This document shows, one piece after another, positions 1 through 7,665 of a stretch of DNA of 13,844 bases. The DNA is taken from the NCBI GenBank assembly GCA_016209805.1, contig JACQVJ010000144.1, positions 1-13,844 on the forward strand, in the 5' to 3' direction. A program made the translations under genes and the position numbers. Position 1 is the stretch's first letter. Every line of letters starts with the position of its first letter. Below the pieces are notes generated by a model. It saw nothing but the letters and a program-made list of their open reading frames with translations, did no database searches and had not been told where the DNA came from. The DNA is from Ignavibacteriota bacterium (GTDB lineage Bacteria > Bacteroidota > Ignavibacteria > UBA10030 > UBA6906).

Positions 1-399
1 AACCGTTCCCGGCACTCCGGCAGCAACTGCGCCGTGTTCGCTCCGCTTCGGAATCGGATTCCCGAGACTGTCAAGAAACATGTCACGAGTTGACGCACCG
101 GGCGCCTTTTCCCTGAAATCGATCACCGACGCCTTTCCGTCCGCGAGACGCAGGAGCATGAATCCACCACCGCCAAGGTTTCCTGCTTGTGGATGAGTGA
201 CTGCAAGTGTGAATCCGACCGCCACCGCAGCATCAATCGCGTTCCCTCCACGCTTGAGCACATCAACTCCCGCAACCGTCGCAAGGGAATCCCCGGACAC
301 AACCATCCCATGCCTTGCCGTGGCAGGATCTTGAGACCACGTGTCGATAACACAGGAAAAGAGCAGAAGAACACTGAGGCGAATGGATCTATCCGACAT
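1..399 (-). CDS. ggt: Gamma-glutamyltransferase precursor, N-terminal part (cut by window edge)
   Basis: The 133 visible codons read as the N-terminus of a gamma-glutamyltranspeptidase, a periplasmic or secreted enzyme that cleaves gamma-glutamyl bonds such as those of glutathione. After a hydrophobic signal segment (SVLLLFSCVIDTWSQ) come family landmarks: HGMVVSGDSLAT, GVDVLKRGGNAIDAAVA, NLGGGGFMLL, DFREKAPGAST and, at the cut end, AAGVPGT. The autoprocessing threonine and the small subunit lie outside the window. I chose the ATG at 397-399, but the frame stays open upstream to another ATG at 487-489, which has a GGGAGG about 10 nt before it; that start would add 30 residues and a second hydrophobic run. 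A terminator-like hairpin over the upstream ATG favours the shorter start. LFSC resembles a lipobox, so a lipoprotein is possible. Family assignment is firm, start uncertain. Confidence 0.88.
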   Translation of the reverse strand, partial: MSDRSIRLSVLLLFSCVIDTWSQDPATARHGMVVSGDSLATVAGVDVLKRGGNAIDAAVAVGFTLAVTHPQAGNLGGGGFMLLRLADGKASVIDFREKAPGASTRDMFLDSLGNPIPKRSEHGAVAAGVPGTV

Positions 400-456
400 T
401 CCTAAGATCGATAATGCGAAGAGTACAAGCGATAGACAAAGGGGGTGAAGCCGTCC

Positions 457-485
457 AAAAAAAGAGAATGACGCCCGGATCGTCA
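457..485 (-). terminator. Possible terminator between ssb and ggt
   Basis: On the minus strand a 5-bp perfect stem (TGACG / CGTCA, 7-nt loop, extendable by two G-T pairs) is followed by TTCTCTTTTTTT. This is the expected order for a Rho-independent terminator of the ssb transcript. The stem is short, so this is tentative. It overlaps the beginning of the alternative long ggt reading frame. Confidence 0.4.
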
Positions 486-610
486 CCATCCGCGCGCATC
501 CTCCCACAGGATCCGACCCATCACACAACCACAATCAGGAGTCGCGGACCATGACACTCGACGTTTTGCTTGTCAGAGAGCCGCCATATATGAGTCTCTG
601 GAGTAACGAA

Positions 611-635
611 CTGAGGCTTAGGGGATGAGCCTCAG
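611..635 (-). repeat. Perfect 8-bp inverted repeat over the ssb stop codon
   Basis: CTGAGGCT (611-618) and AGCCTCAG (628-635) can form an 8-bp stem with a 9-nt loop. The ssb stop codon (632-634) lies inside the stem. No T-run follows on the minus strand, so it may be an mRNA 3'-end stabiliser or a Rho-dependent stop rather than an intrinsic terminator. Confidence 0.45.
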
Positions 636-1066
636 AACGGCAGATCCTCTTCCTTTTCAACCGGCGGCAATGGAGAATCAAGCGTTGAAGCTGAAGACGA
701 GGACGTAGTATCCGCTTGTTGGGCCGAACCCTTTCCATCAAGCATGAGCATGTTGTCGGCAACGATTTCCGTGAAATACCTCTTTGTGCCGGTGTTCTTG
801 TCCTCATAGCTGCGTGTTTGAATCCTCCCTTCGATATAGACTTTCTTTCCCTTCTTCAACCATTCTCCGCAGATCTCGGCAAGCTTCTTCCACGCAACGA
901 TGTTGTGCCACTCGGTTTTCTCCTGCAGGTTGCCATCCTGATCCTTCCAGCTTTCGTTCGTGGCAAGGGTAAACGTCGCAACCGCAACACCGCTCGTCGT
1001 GTAGCGCAGCTCAGGATCTTTGCCGAGGTTCCCGATCAGCATGACCTTGTTTAGGCTTTTTGCCAT
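632..1066 (-). CDS. ssb: Single-stranded DNA-binding protein
   Basis: This 144-residue protein is a canonical bacterial SSB, which coats single-stranded DNA in replication, recombination and repair. The OB-fold spans about residues 1-110, with [20 protein letters not shown] at the N-terminus, the central [14 protein letters not shown] block and the strand-forming [15 protein letters not shown] low-complexity linker rich in Ser, Thr and Ala (about 113-135) leads to the acidic tip EEDLPF, the variant of DDDIPF that recruits partner proteins. Length and architecture are normal for the family. The ATG at 1064-1066 follows AAAGGAGA at good spacing, which fixes the start. The NHL-protein gene lies 75 bp upstream, with a likely promoter in that gap, and ggt follows on the same strand after a possible terminator, so ssb is probably its own unit. 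Confidence 0.97.
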   Translation of the reverse strand: MAKSLNKVMLIGNLGKDPELRYTTSGVAVATFTLATNESWKDQDGNLQEKTEWHNIVAWKKLAEICGEWLKKGKKVYIEGRIQTRSYEDKNTGTKRYFTEIVADNMLMLDGKGSAQQADTTSSSSASTLDSPLPPVEKEEDLPF

Positions 1067-1096
1067 ACGCGCTCTCCTTTCTTAAATGATAGCCTC

Positions 1097-1125
1097 ATGC
1101 TACTGAGATTTTTCTAATTAGTCAA
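1097..1125 (-). promoter_or_regulatory. Likely ssb promoter (sigma-70-like)
   Basis: On the minus strand TTGACT (1120-1125) is separated by 17 nt from TAGCAT (1097-1102). This gives a near-consensus -35 and a 4/6 -10 match, with a predicted start about 25 nt before the ssb ATG, leaving room for the AAAGGAGA ribosome-binding site. FCB bacteria often use a different -10 (TAnnTTTG), so this rests on motif shape only. Confidence 0.4.
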
Positions 1126-1141
1126 GAATCGTACAGCTTTC

Positions 1142-2002
1142 TCAACGCGGATCGGGAGCCGTGATAAGTCCGTCCTCTGTCATCAGGTATAATGTCCGCC
1201 GTTGGACGGCCATCGACCGAACGTGAGAATCTGATGCGTCCACAAGAGATGCGACGGGGATTGTGGTTCTGAGGGCATCATTCTCATCGAAGACGAAGAG
1301 CCGTTCGTCGTTCAGGACTACGAGTCCGAAGGCATCGGCAAAAATCACGAGTTCGCCCGTGAACAGGTCGTTGCCAATTTGCCGGATGAAATTGCCGAAG
1401 CTGTCGAACACGACTACTCTGTTGCCGTCAACCACGTACACATGATCCTGCGGCCCCATTTCAATGCGTGTGGGATTGTGCAGCCTCCCTCGACCTGCAT
1501 CGAACCCTCCGAAACTGCGCTCGACTTTACTGAACCCGGACAGTTTTACGATTCGCGAGTTCTCGCCATCGCAAATGTACAGATCACCCAATCGAGAGAG
1601 AGTAACATCTGTCGGATAGCCGAAGCGCTCATCCGTATTCGTGCGATCGCGCGTGTAAAGCGACGAAACAAATGACAGATTGCGGTCGAAGCGTTGAATG
1701 CGATGATTGCCGTAGTCCGCGACGAAGACATCAATGCCGTTCCGGGCCCAGATTCCCATCGGCTGGTCAAAGCGGTTATCTCCCCATCCCGAGCCGCCGA
1801 TTTCCGTCAGCAATACTCGATCTTTTGAAAACCGGCGCACAGTGTTCTTCTTGCTATCCAGGAGATACACAATTCCATTGATATCGACATCCAATCTCGT
1901 TCCGCTCATGATGGAAGCGGGAGCCTTGGAGAATTGAGCTGGGGAATGCTGAAGACCCGGCAGGAGAAACAGGAATGTGAATATGAGAATGTAGGTTGTC
2001 AT
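1142..2002 (-). CDS. Exported NHL-repeat beta-propeller protein
   Basis: The protein of 286 residues begins with an uncleaved or cleavable hydrophobic segment (MTTYILIFTFLFLLPG) and continues as repeated NHL-type blades of about 45 residues. Visible blade signatures include LDVDINGIVYLLDSKKNTVRR, FVADYGNHRIQRFD, LYICDGENSRIVKL and VYVVDGNRVVVFDSFGNFI, each pairing a D-x-x-N-x-R/V strand with a following F-D or F-S turn. NHL propellers usually act as binding scaffolds; no enzyme domain is attached, so the ligand is unknown. It has no T9SS sorting domain, unlike its upstream neighbours. The longer frame back to 2059 begins with TTG and runs through the terminator of gene A, so I take the ATG at 2000-2002. 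No Shine-Dalgarno precedes it, which is common in this group, and the terminator T-run ends only 6 nt upstream. Confidence 0.82.
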   Translation of the reverse strand: MTTYILIFTFLFLLPGLQHSPAQFSKAPASIMSGTRLDVDINGIVYLLDSKKNTVRRFSKDRVLLTEIGGSGWGDNRFDQPMGIWARNGIDVFVADYGNHRIQRFDRNLSFVSSLYTRDRTNTDERFGYPTDVTLSRLGDLYICDGENSRIVKLSGFSKVERSFGGFDAGRGRLHNPTRIEMGPQDHVYVVDGNRVVVFDSFGNFIRQIGNDLFTGELVIFADAFGLVVLNDERLFVFDENDALRTTIPVASLVDASDSHVRSMAVQRRTLYLMTEDGLITAPDPR

Positions 2003-2008
2003 GACAAG

Positions 2009-2040
2009 AAAAAAGGCGTGGACATTGTGGTGCCCACGCC
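2009..2040 (-). terminator. Rho-independent terminator after gene A
   Basis: A 7-bp GC-rich stem (GGCGTGG 2015-2021 / CCACGCC 2034-2040, 12-nt loop) is followed on the minus strand by six T. It begins 26 bp after the stop of gene A and belongs to a set of five terminators with the same stem core. The start codon of the NHL gene is only 6 nt past the T-run. Confidence 0.9.
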
Positions 2041-2066
2041 GAATAGTTGATTCATCCAACCAGCTC

Positions 2067-3869
2067 CTATTTCAACACCATCATCTTCCTGGTCTTAAGG
2101 AAGTCTCCCGCCTTGAGCGTGTAGAAGTAGACACCACTCGGGATACTTGCCGCGGAGAAGGTTGCTTCGTGCGCCCCGGCATCTTTGTATTCGTCCACGA
2201 GTTGCGCGACTTCCTGGCCGAGGACATTGTAAATCGACAACTTGACGTTCGTGCCTCTCGGAATTGTGTAGCCAATCCTCGTCGACGGGTTGAAAGGATT
2301 AGGATAATTCTGAGACAAGGTATACTTTCCCGGCAAACCTTTCCCGTCAGCGACTCCTGTTGTAGCGTCAAAAGTATGGGTGGCAAAATAGAACACCGTT
2401 CTGTTTCCGCTCTCCGGAGGATATGTCGTCACACCGGACTCGTAGGCCCTGCCGAGGAAGACCGAGTAGTTATCCCCGCCATTATGTCTAAGCGTCGGCG
2501 CGGCGTGCAACAGAAGCTCAGCAAAGTCCGGTGTCTGGGTAAGGTTGACTGGTGTCGACCATGACGGATCCGAGATGCGTCGATACGAAAGCCAGATATC
2601 CGTGAGCGTGTCGCCCTGGACCCCACCATCAAGCCACATGAGCGTCATGACGTCACCGGCTTGACTGATCGCACCGTTAAGATGGTTCCCCATCTGGTTC
2701 AAATTGCCAGCTGTCCCCGGGTAGTTGAGCCGCGTGGTTTCTTTGAGATCAGTGGTGATAAAGTGCGACCCCCAACCGGATCCGGTTTCATAGATCTCAA
2801 CGACCTGTCGTTCCAGTGTCAGAGTGTCGAATGTAACCGCAAAGAAATGAACACGACCATTCATATCTACGAGCATCTCTTTTGAGTATGCGCCGGGACC
2901 TCCATATGTCCAGAAATCATAACCCCCAATTCCGGACGCTGTCCTCCAATCCGGCTGTGGGCGGGTCCACGGCCCCCAAGTTATGCCTCCGTCGCTGGAA
3001 ACAGAGTACCCAACGTTATCAATCACCTGCCAATTCGGATCACCGTTGAACGGCCCCCATTTTCCAACGTAGTGAATTCCATTTCTTTCCTGTCCTCCGA
3101 TCTCGAGCCCAAACGAAGTATTGAAGGCAGACGCTTCCCACGTTGGGGGAACACCCTCCGTTATGTTGATAAAATCGGTGGTGTGCGTCCGCCAGAGGTT
3201 CGCGGGCAACGCGGTAGTCGTGACATAACGGTATGCTGCCCAATTAATCTCCGGACCGCCGTGTGTTGTCCAGAGCTGTGCATTAGACCAGAAATTCGAA
3301 TCTGGGTCGACCACAAACCCGACGCCGACCCCAGTTCCAATCGGGAAGTCTACACCATATGCCATGAATCCAAATGCAGTCGCGGAGGGAAGCAGCAAAG
3401 GAGCTGCAAACAAGAAAAGGACATTTGACGTATCGCTGGAATTAGTGGGGTTCGAGATAGCCCCGCTCGGATAACGGAGGAGGTTCGGTGTTCCACTGTT
3501 GAGTGGTCCCACCCGGCGCCAGCTTGTCCCACCATGAGAAATGCTATACCACAACTCCCCAGTACCTGCGGCATACGTTGTTGCGCCACGATAGACAATT
3601 CCCACAATTCCCGTCGCTGAATCGTATGCGATCGGCTTTACGCCACGGCTGGCGGGACCGAATGCGTTCCCCATGGTATCGACGGCAATCCACGTAAGAC
3701 CAGTCGGATTGGTGAGCGGGATCTCACCTGAACCCGCCCTCGGGTATGATCCGACTCCTTCGATATCAACGGCGTCTGGCCGAGTATCAAGTGCCTTCTT
3801 GCCACCGGACAGAACAGTGCCCGCCGCTGATACAAACAGGACTAGCAAAAACGTTATTCTGAACATCAT
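2067..3869 (-). CDS. T9SS-exported protein A with C-terminal sorting domain
   Basis: The 600-residue precursor has a signal peptide (MMFRITFLLVLFVSAAGTVLSG), a long central region and a type A T9SS sorting domain at residues 516-600 (NYPNPFNPSTRI, YNVLGQEVAQLV, SGVYFYTLKAG, TRKMMVLK). The sorting domain sends the protein through the outer membrane for release or anchoring. The central region contains one clear Asp-box (SSDGGITW, 291-298) and a likely degenerate one (SISHGGTSW, about 109-117), with many Trp/Gly-rich strands, consistent with a BNR-like propeller. It does not align obviously with genes B-F outside the sorting domain, so it is the outlier of the array. No sialidase FRIP motif is seen, so I do not call it a sialidase. 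AGAGGAGA stands about 10 nt before the first ATG. It follows B by 81 bp without a terminator. Confidence 0.88.
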   Translation of the reverse strand: MMFRITFLLVLFVSAAGTVLSGGKKALDTRPDAVDIEGVGSYPRAGSGEIPLTNPTGLTWIAVDTMGNAFGPASRGVKPIAYDSATGIVGIVYRGATTYAAGTGELWYSISHGGTSWRRVGPLNSGTPNLLRYPSGAISNPTNSSDTSNVLFLFAAPLLLPSATAFGFMAYGVDFPIGTGVGVGFVVDPDSNFWSNAQLWTTHGGPEINWAAYRYVTTTALPANLWRTHTTDFINITEGVPPTWEASAFNTSFGLEIGGQERNGIHYVGKWGPFNGDPNWQVIDNVGYSVSSDGGITWGPWTRPQPDWRTASGIGGYDFWTYGGPGAYSKEMLVDMNGRVHFFAVTFDTLTLERQVVEIYETGSGWGSHFITTDLKETTRLNYPGTAGNLNQMGNHLNGAISQAGDVMTLMWLDGGVQGDTLTDIWLSYRRISDPSWSTPVNLTQTPDFAELLLHAAPTLRHNGGDNYSVFLGRAYESGVTTYPPESGNRTVFYFATHTFDATTGVADGKGLPGKYTLSQNYPNPFNPSTRIGYTIPRGTNVKLSIYNVLGQEVAQLVDEYKDAGAHEATFSAASIPSGVYFYTLKAGDFLKTRKMMVLK

Positions 3870-3950
3870 GAGTTTGTTCTCCTCTATTGATTTTGAAACT
3901 GGTGTTTGTTAGGACTTGTTTTTTCAACCAAAGAAATCCGCCCAAACCAT

Positions 3951-5663
3951 CTATCGAACGATCACCATCTTTTTCGTTTCTACGTACTTCCCTGCCGTGA
4001 GTGTATACCAATACACTCCGCTTGCAAGTCCCTCTCCGGAAAACGTAACTTCGTACGTTCCCGCGTTCCTGTATTCATCGACAAGCGTCTCAACTTCCTG
4101 ACCGAGTGTGTTGTACACTGAGAGTCTTACTGTCGAACCAGTCGGGATGGTGTAGCTGATCCTTGTCGCGGGGTTGAAAGGATTAGGATAATTCTGACCG
4201 AGCACATAGCTCGCTGGAACACCTCCGTCTTCCCGAACACCAGTAACCAGAAGTTTGAGGAACACCTGGCGTGCGCGCGACATTGGAGCATTGTCCGTAA
4301 ATGCAGCCGAACCCGGCTCAATATCTTCCTGCCACACCATGTTGATAACTCCCGGCTCATTGTACTTCGAGATGCTTGGATAGCGCTCATCGAGGAACTG
4401 TGTATTGGTAACATTGACCGGTGTCGACCACGTCAGACCGCCGTCTCCGGATTTCACCATGAAGATATCACCATAGTTAAACCCGGCAGCCGATGTGTCG
4501 GACAGGTACGCCGTGTACACGATCACGACGGTCGACCCGGTGATGCCGATTACGGGATATCCCATCGTCAGTTGGTTTGTTTGTGCTTTGTTCAGTGTCG
4601 CCGTGACGCCTGGCGTATTCTGTTTCGTTGCCGCAGCAACGACTCCTGTCGTCTGACTCCAGAACGCAATTTGTGCACCATCGGTCGGCTCGTTGGCGCC
4701 GATGTTGACTTCGCTGATAGTGACAAGTGCATCATCCCCCTTGTACGCCACATCGCAACCGAGCCACGCCTGGAATGTATCTGGCCCAACAATACGCGTC
4801 GGAGGATAGATCATGGTGCCCGCTGCTGGCCACGTCGCTCCATTGTCAGTAGATTCAAGCCAGAAGACGCCTTCCGATTGCACGTTTGCATAGATCGTAT
4901 TCATCAAAGCGCCAACGCGACCGCTCCCGTTGGAGACAGTCGGGATGCCGGCAAGCGCATTCGGCGTCGGGTTGTGCCACGCCGACCAAGTGGCGAAATC
5001 GGTCGTGCGTGTGATATGATCAGTCAATGCCGTTGAGCGCGACGCGTTCATCACAATGGATCCGTCTGCCGGGCCAGCAACCGTCGGCCAGCTCGGCTCG
5101 TCTCCGGGGCTCACGGACGGCGGAGGGTTGAGCTCGGCAAATGCTCCTGATCCTGGCGGTGAATCAACGAAAGCAACGGAAACAAGGTCCGTGCTCACGA
5201 CACTATGATTGACAACAACCGGCAGACCTGCATTTGAGCCCTGCATTATGTCGATCGAGGGATAGCCGGATCGCCTGTTCGGCACTCGCACCTGAAAGAA
5301 GTTGTTCCATGTTGCGCCCCCGTCGGTGCTGTAGGCATAGCCCGATCGACGCGTGCCATTGAAGTCCACGGAATCTTCAGCCAACATGTACGTTACGTGG
5401 ATTGCACCGTTCGATGGATCGACCCGAACATGCTGACAAGCACCACCGTTTAACTGATAGTCAAAGTAACCTGAGAGCGTCGTATACACTCCCACGCCAG
5501 AATTGTTCGCAGGTGGTTCGGGTGGAAGAGCTTTCGACCCGCCGGGTAGATGCTGAGCCGTTGTCTCAACATTGAGTTTGGGAACAGGCAATTCCTTTCG
5601 TCCGCCTGCGTGCGTTACGCTCCCCACGAACACAAGCAGTGCAGGAAGTATCCACTTTGTCAT
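3951..5663 (-). CDS. T9SS-exported Asp-box propeller protein B
   Basis: The precursor of 570 residues starts with a signal peptide (MTKWILPALLVFVGSVTHAGG), followed by a proline-rich linker (about 25-55). The mature core carries three Asp-boxes: STDGGATW (112-119), STDNGATW (271-278) and SGDGGLTW (405-412). The type A sorting domain occupies 486-570. It shares with C and D the segments FDYQ.NGG..QH, VP.RRSG[YF]P, VG.DT and DERYPS[IV]S, which define a subfamily. Asp-boxes lie on beta-hairpins of propellers and do not by themselves imply sialidase activity; no FRIP motif is visible. GAGG is placed 7 nt before the ATG. C lies 134 bp upstream and A 81 bp downstream with no T-run terminator in either gap, so C-B-A may be one transcript. 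Ligand unknown. Confidence 0.9.
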   Translation of the reverse strand: MTKWILPALLVFVGSVTHAGGRKELPVPKLNVETTAQHLPGGSKALPPEPPANNSGVGVYTTLSGYFDYQLNGGACQHVRVDPSNGAIHVTYMLAEDSVDFNGTRRSGYAYSTDGGATWNNFFQVRVPNRRSGYPSIDIMQGSNAGLPVVVNHSVVSTDLVSVAFVDSPPGSGAFAELNPPPSVSPGDEPSWPTVAGPADGSIVMNASRSTALTDHITRTTDFATWSAWHNPTPNALAGIPTVSNGSGRVGALMNTIYANVQSEGVFWLESTDNGATWPAAGTMIYPPTRIVGPDTFQAWLGCDVAYKGDDALVTISEVNIGANEPTDGAQIAFWSQTTGVVAAATKQNTPGVTATLNKAQTNQLTMGYPVIGITGSTVVIVYTAYLSDTSAAGFNYGDIFMVKSGDGGLTWSTPVNVTNTQFLDERYPSISKYNEPGVINMVWQEDIEPGSAAFTDNAPMSRARQVFLKLLVTGVREDGGVPASYVLGQNYPNPFNPATRISYTIPTGSTVRLSVYNTLGQEVETLVDEYRNAGTYEVTFSGEGLASGVYWYTLTAGKYVETKKMVIVR

Positions 5664-5707
5664 TGCAAACCTCTTCGATGATTATTGGTGAGAATTGTTC
5701 CATCAGG

Positions 5708-5734
5708 CTGAAGTCATATCCCCCATGACTTCAG
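5708..5734. repeat. Perfect 10-bp inverted repeat between genes C and B
   Basis: CTGAAGTCAT (5708-5717) and ATGACTTCAG (5725-5734) form a 10-bp stem with a 7-nt loop. It ends about 45 nt before the start of B and lacks a T-run on either strand. It could be an mRNA processing or stability hairpin in a C-B transcript, a protein-binding dyad, or a weak terminator. Unlike the other gaps it lacks the GCGTGG core. Confidence 0.6.
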
Positions 5735-5797
5735 GGATCAACGACACCTGTTAAAGAAACCAATGGCATGGACAAATGCAAGCCCGGAAGCGAGGAG

Positions 5798-7558
5798 CTA
5801 TCGAAGAAGGGTCATCTTCTTGCTTTCTGTATGGGGGCCTGCTTTCAGTCTGTAGAAATACACGCCGCTCGCGAGACTCTCACCGGAGAATGTAACTTCG
5901 TACGTTCCCGCGTTCCTGTATTCATCGGCAAGCGTCTCAACTTCCTGACCGAGTGTGTTGTATACTGAGAGTCTTACGCTCGAACCCGTTGGAATGGTAT
6001 AGCTAATCTTTGTTGCGGGGTTGAATGGGTTTGGATAATTCTGTCTCAGAACGAAATGGTTCGGTACCTCTCCATGACCATTGACGTCCGTGAGTATCAT
6101 CTTAAGAAACACTTGACTGGAACGAGAGATTGGCGCGTTGTCGCCGAATGCATGCGCGCCCGGCTGTGTATCCTCCTGCCAGGTAATGTTCAGCTCCCCC
6201 GGTTCGTTCCAGCGTGAGATACTTGGATAACGCTCGTCGAGGTTGGGTGTGTTTGTGATGTTTGTGGGAGATGTCCATGTGAATCCACCATCGTTTGACA
6301 ACACGTACCAAACATCACCATAGTTAAAGCCGCCCGCTCCCGTATCGGGCTGGAACGCCATGTACACGAGCGCGATTGTCGATCCCGATAGACCGAGCAC
6401 AGGATAGCCCATTGACAGATGAAATGCCTGCCCAACCATCTGACTCAGATACAACGTTGAGTCCCACGGTACCGCGTCAACGAAGCCTGTTGCCTGACTC
6501 CAGAACTCAATCCGTGACCCGGCATAGAAGAATCCCCCCTCACCATCAGTGCGCGATGTGTTCATCGCAAACAGCGCTATCTCCCCGTTGTAGATGACAT
6601 CGCCTCCCACCCAGTTGGAGAGTGTGTCCGATCCGACGACTCGTGTTGCAGGATAGATTGTTGTCGCCATCGAAGGCCACGTCGCGCCGTTGTCTGTCGA
6701 CTCAAGCCAATACGCCCCATCGCCCGGTGCAAGATTGAACGTACCGACCCGACCGGTTCCATTGGCAATCGTGGGGTAAGCGCCTCCCGGATCATTGAAC
6801 GGCGGGGGAAATTGCATCCACAATGGTGACCAGCTAATGCCAAAGTCCGATGTACGTGTAAGGTAATTTGGACCGCCTCCTCCGGTCGGCAATTGATTGT
6901 TAATCGACGCGTGAAATACTATCGATCCATCGGCTGCGCCTGCGACATGAGGCCAAATCGGCTCACCGCCGGTCATGGGTGGCATAATCAGGGGTGGGAT
7001 CAACTCGGCGAATGTTCCGGTTCCTTCAGGCGCATCGACAAACAGTGTCGACTGCAACACACTGACAACATTGTGGTTGGCAATTACGGGGAGTCCCTGG
7101 TTCGGACCTTGCAGCAAATCGAGCGACGGGTATCCCGATCGACGGATGGGAACCCGCACGTTGCTGAAGTTATTCCAGGAAGATCCCCCGTCGCTGCTGA
7201 ACGCATACACAGTCCCACGAGTCGGCCCTCCCGAATCCAGCGAGTCTTCGGAAATCATGTAGATGACGTGGATGTTTCCGTTCGCCGGGTTCACGCGTAT
7301 GTGCTGACACGCTCCACCGTTACTCTGGTAGTCGAAGAACCCGTTCAACGTTGTATACACGCCGACAGGCGGGGACAGTGGAGTGACGTGCGAAGACGGG
7401 GGAGGCTTCTGCCCCGATTCGGTTGTGGCAATGATCTCTGCTTCATTCGGCAAAAGGGGGGCTCGAGTCTTGACAGATCTGACTCTGTTTGATTCGCCGG
7501 CGTACAAAGGGGAAAGGACAACACCGATCGCAACAAGCACTGCAACCGACCTCTGCAT
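5798..7558 (-). CDS. T9SS-exported Asp-box propeller protein C
   Basis: With the start at the ATG of 7556-7558 the precursor has 586 residues. That ATG follows AAAGGAGT with 7-nt spacing and gives a proper signal peptide (MQRSVAVLVAIGVVLSPLYAG). The longer frame to 7636 starts at a GTG inside the terminator of D and would bury the signal, so I reject it. Asp-boxes stand at 121-128 (SSDGGSSW), 287-294 (STDNGATW) and 421-428 (SNDGGFTW), with a weaker one at 236-243 (TSDFGISW). The sorting domain is 502-586. It is the closest relative of B in the array; their sorting-domain DNA is nearly identical over 86 bp. Function beyond T9SS export and likely extracellular binding cannot be read from the sequence. 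Confidence 0.9.
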   Translation of the reverse strand: MQRSVAVLVAIGVVLSPLYAGESNRVRSVKTRAPLLPNEAEIIATTESGQKPPPSSHVTPLSPPVGVYTTLNGFFDYQSNGGACQHIRVNPANGNIHVIYMISEDSLDSGGPTRGTVYAFSSDGGSSWNNFSNVRVPIRRSGYPSLDLLQGPNQGLPVIANHNVVSVLQSTLFVDAPEGTGTFAELIPPLIMPPMTGGEPIWPHVAGAADGSIVFHASINNQLPTGGGGPNYLTRTSDFGISWSPLWMQFPPPFNDPGGAYPTIANGTGRVGTFNLAPGDGAYWLESTDNGATWPSMATTIYPATRVVGSDTLSNWVGGDVIYNGEIALFAMNTSRTDGEGGFFYAGSRIEFWSQATGFVDAVPWDSTLYLSQMVGQAFHLSMGYPVLGLSGSTIALVYMAFQPDTGAGGFNYGDVWYVLSNDGGFTWTSPTNITNTPNLDERYPSISRWNEPGELNITWQEDTQPGAHAFGDNAPISRSSQVFLKMILTDVNGHGEVPNHFVLRQNYPNPFNPATKISYTIPTGSSVRLSVYNTLGQEVETLADEYRNAGTYEVTFSGESLASGVYFYRLKAGPHTESKKMTLLR

Positions 7559-7609
7559 GAACGGACTCCTTTCTGCAACTGGTTCAAGTGACGGGATCGC
7601 CAGAGATAG

Positions 7610-7640
7610 AAAAGCGTGGACAGTCCGACTGTCCACGCTT
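7610..7640 (-). terminator. Rho-independent terminator after gene D
   Basis: A perfect 13-bp stem (AAGCGTGGACAGT 7612-7624 / ACTGTCCACGCTT 7628-7640) with a 3-nt loop is followed on the minus strand by TTTTCTATCTC. It lies 25 bp after the stop of D. The stem is the longest of the set, but the T-run is short. Confidence 0.85.
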
Positions 7641-7665
7641 CAGATACTGCGGCACCTCAGCCTTA

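Noticed and set aside
2003..2059. N-terminal extension of the NHL gene from a TTG start.
   Set aside because: The added codons are the terminator of gene A read in frame (RRGHHNVHAFFL); the internal ATG starts directly at the hydrophobic segment.
6893..7492. A 199-codon plus-strand ORF opposite gene C.
   Set aside because: It lies fully within the strongly supported gene C, and the translation is rich in Arg and Cys without a recognisable motif, as expected for a shadow frame.
7559..7636. N-terminal extension of gene C from a GTG start.
   Set aside because: It would begin inside the terminator hairpin of D and place 26 residues before a good signal peptide that has its own ribosome-binding site.
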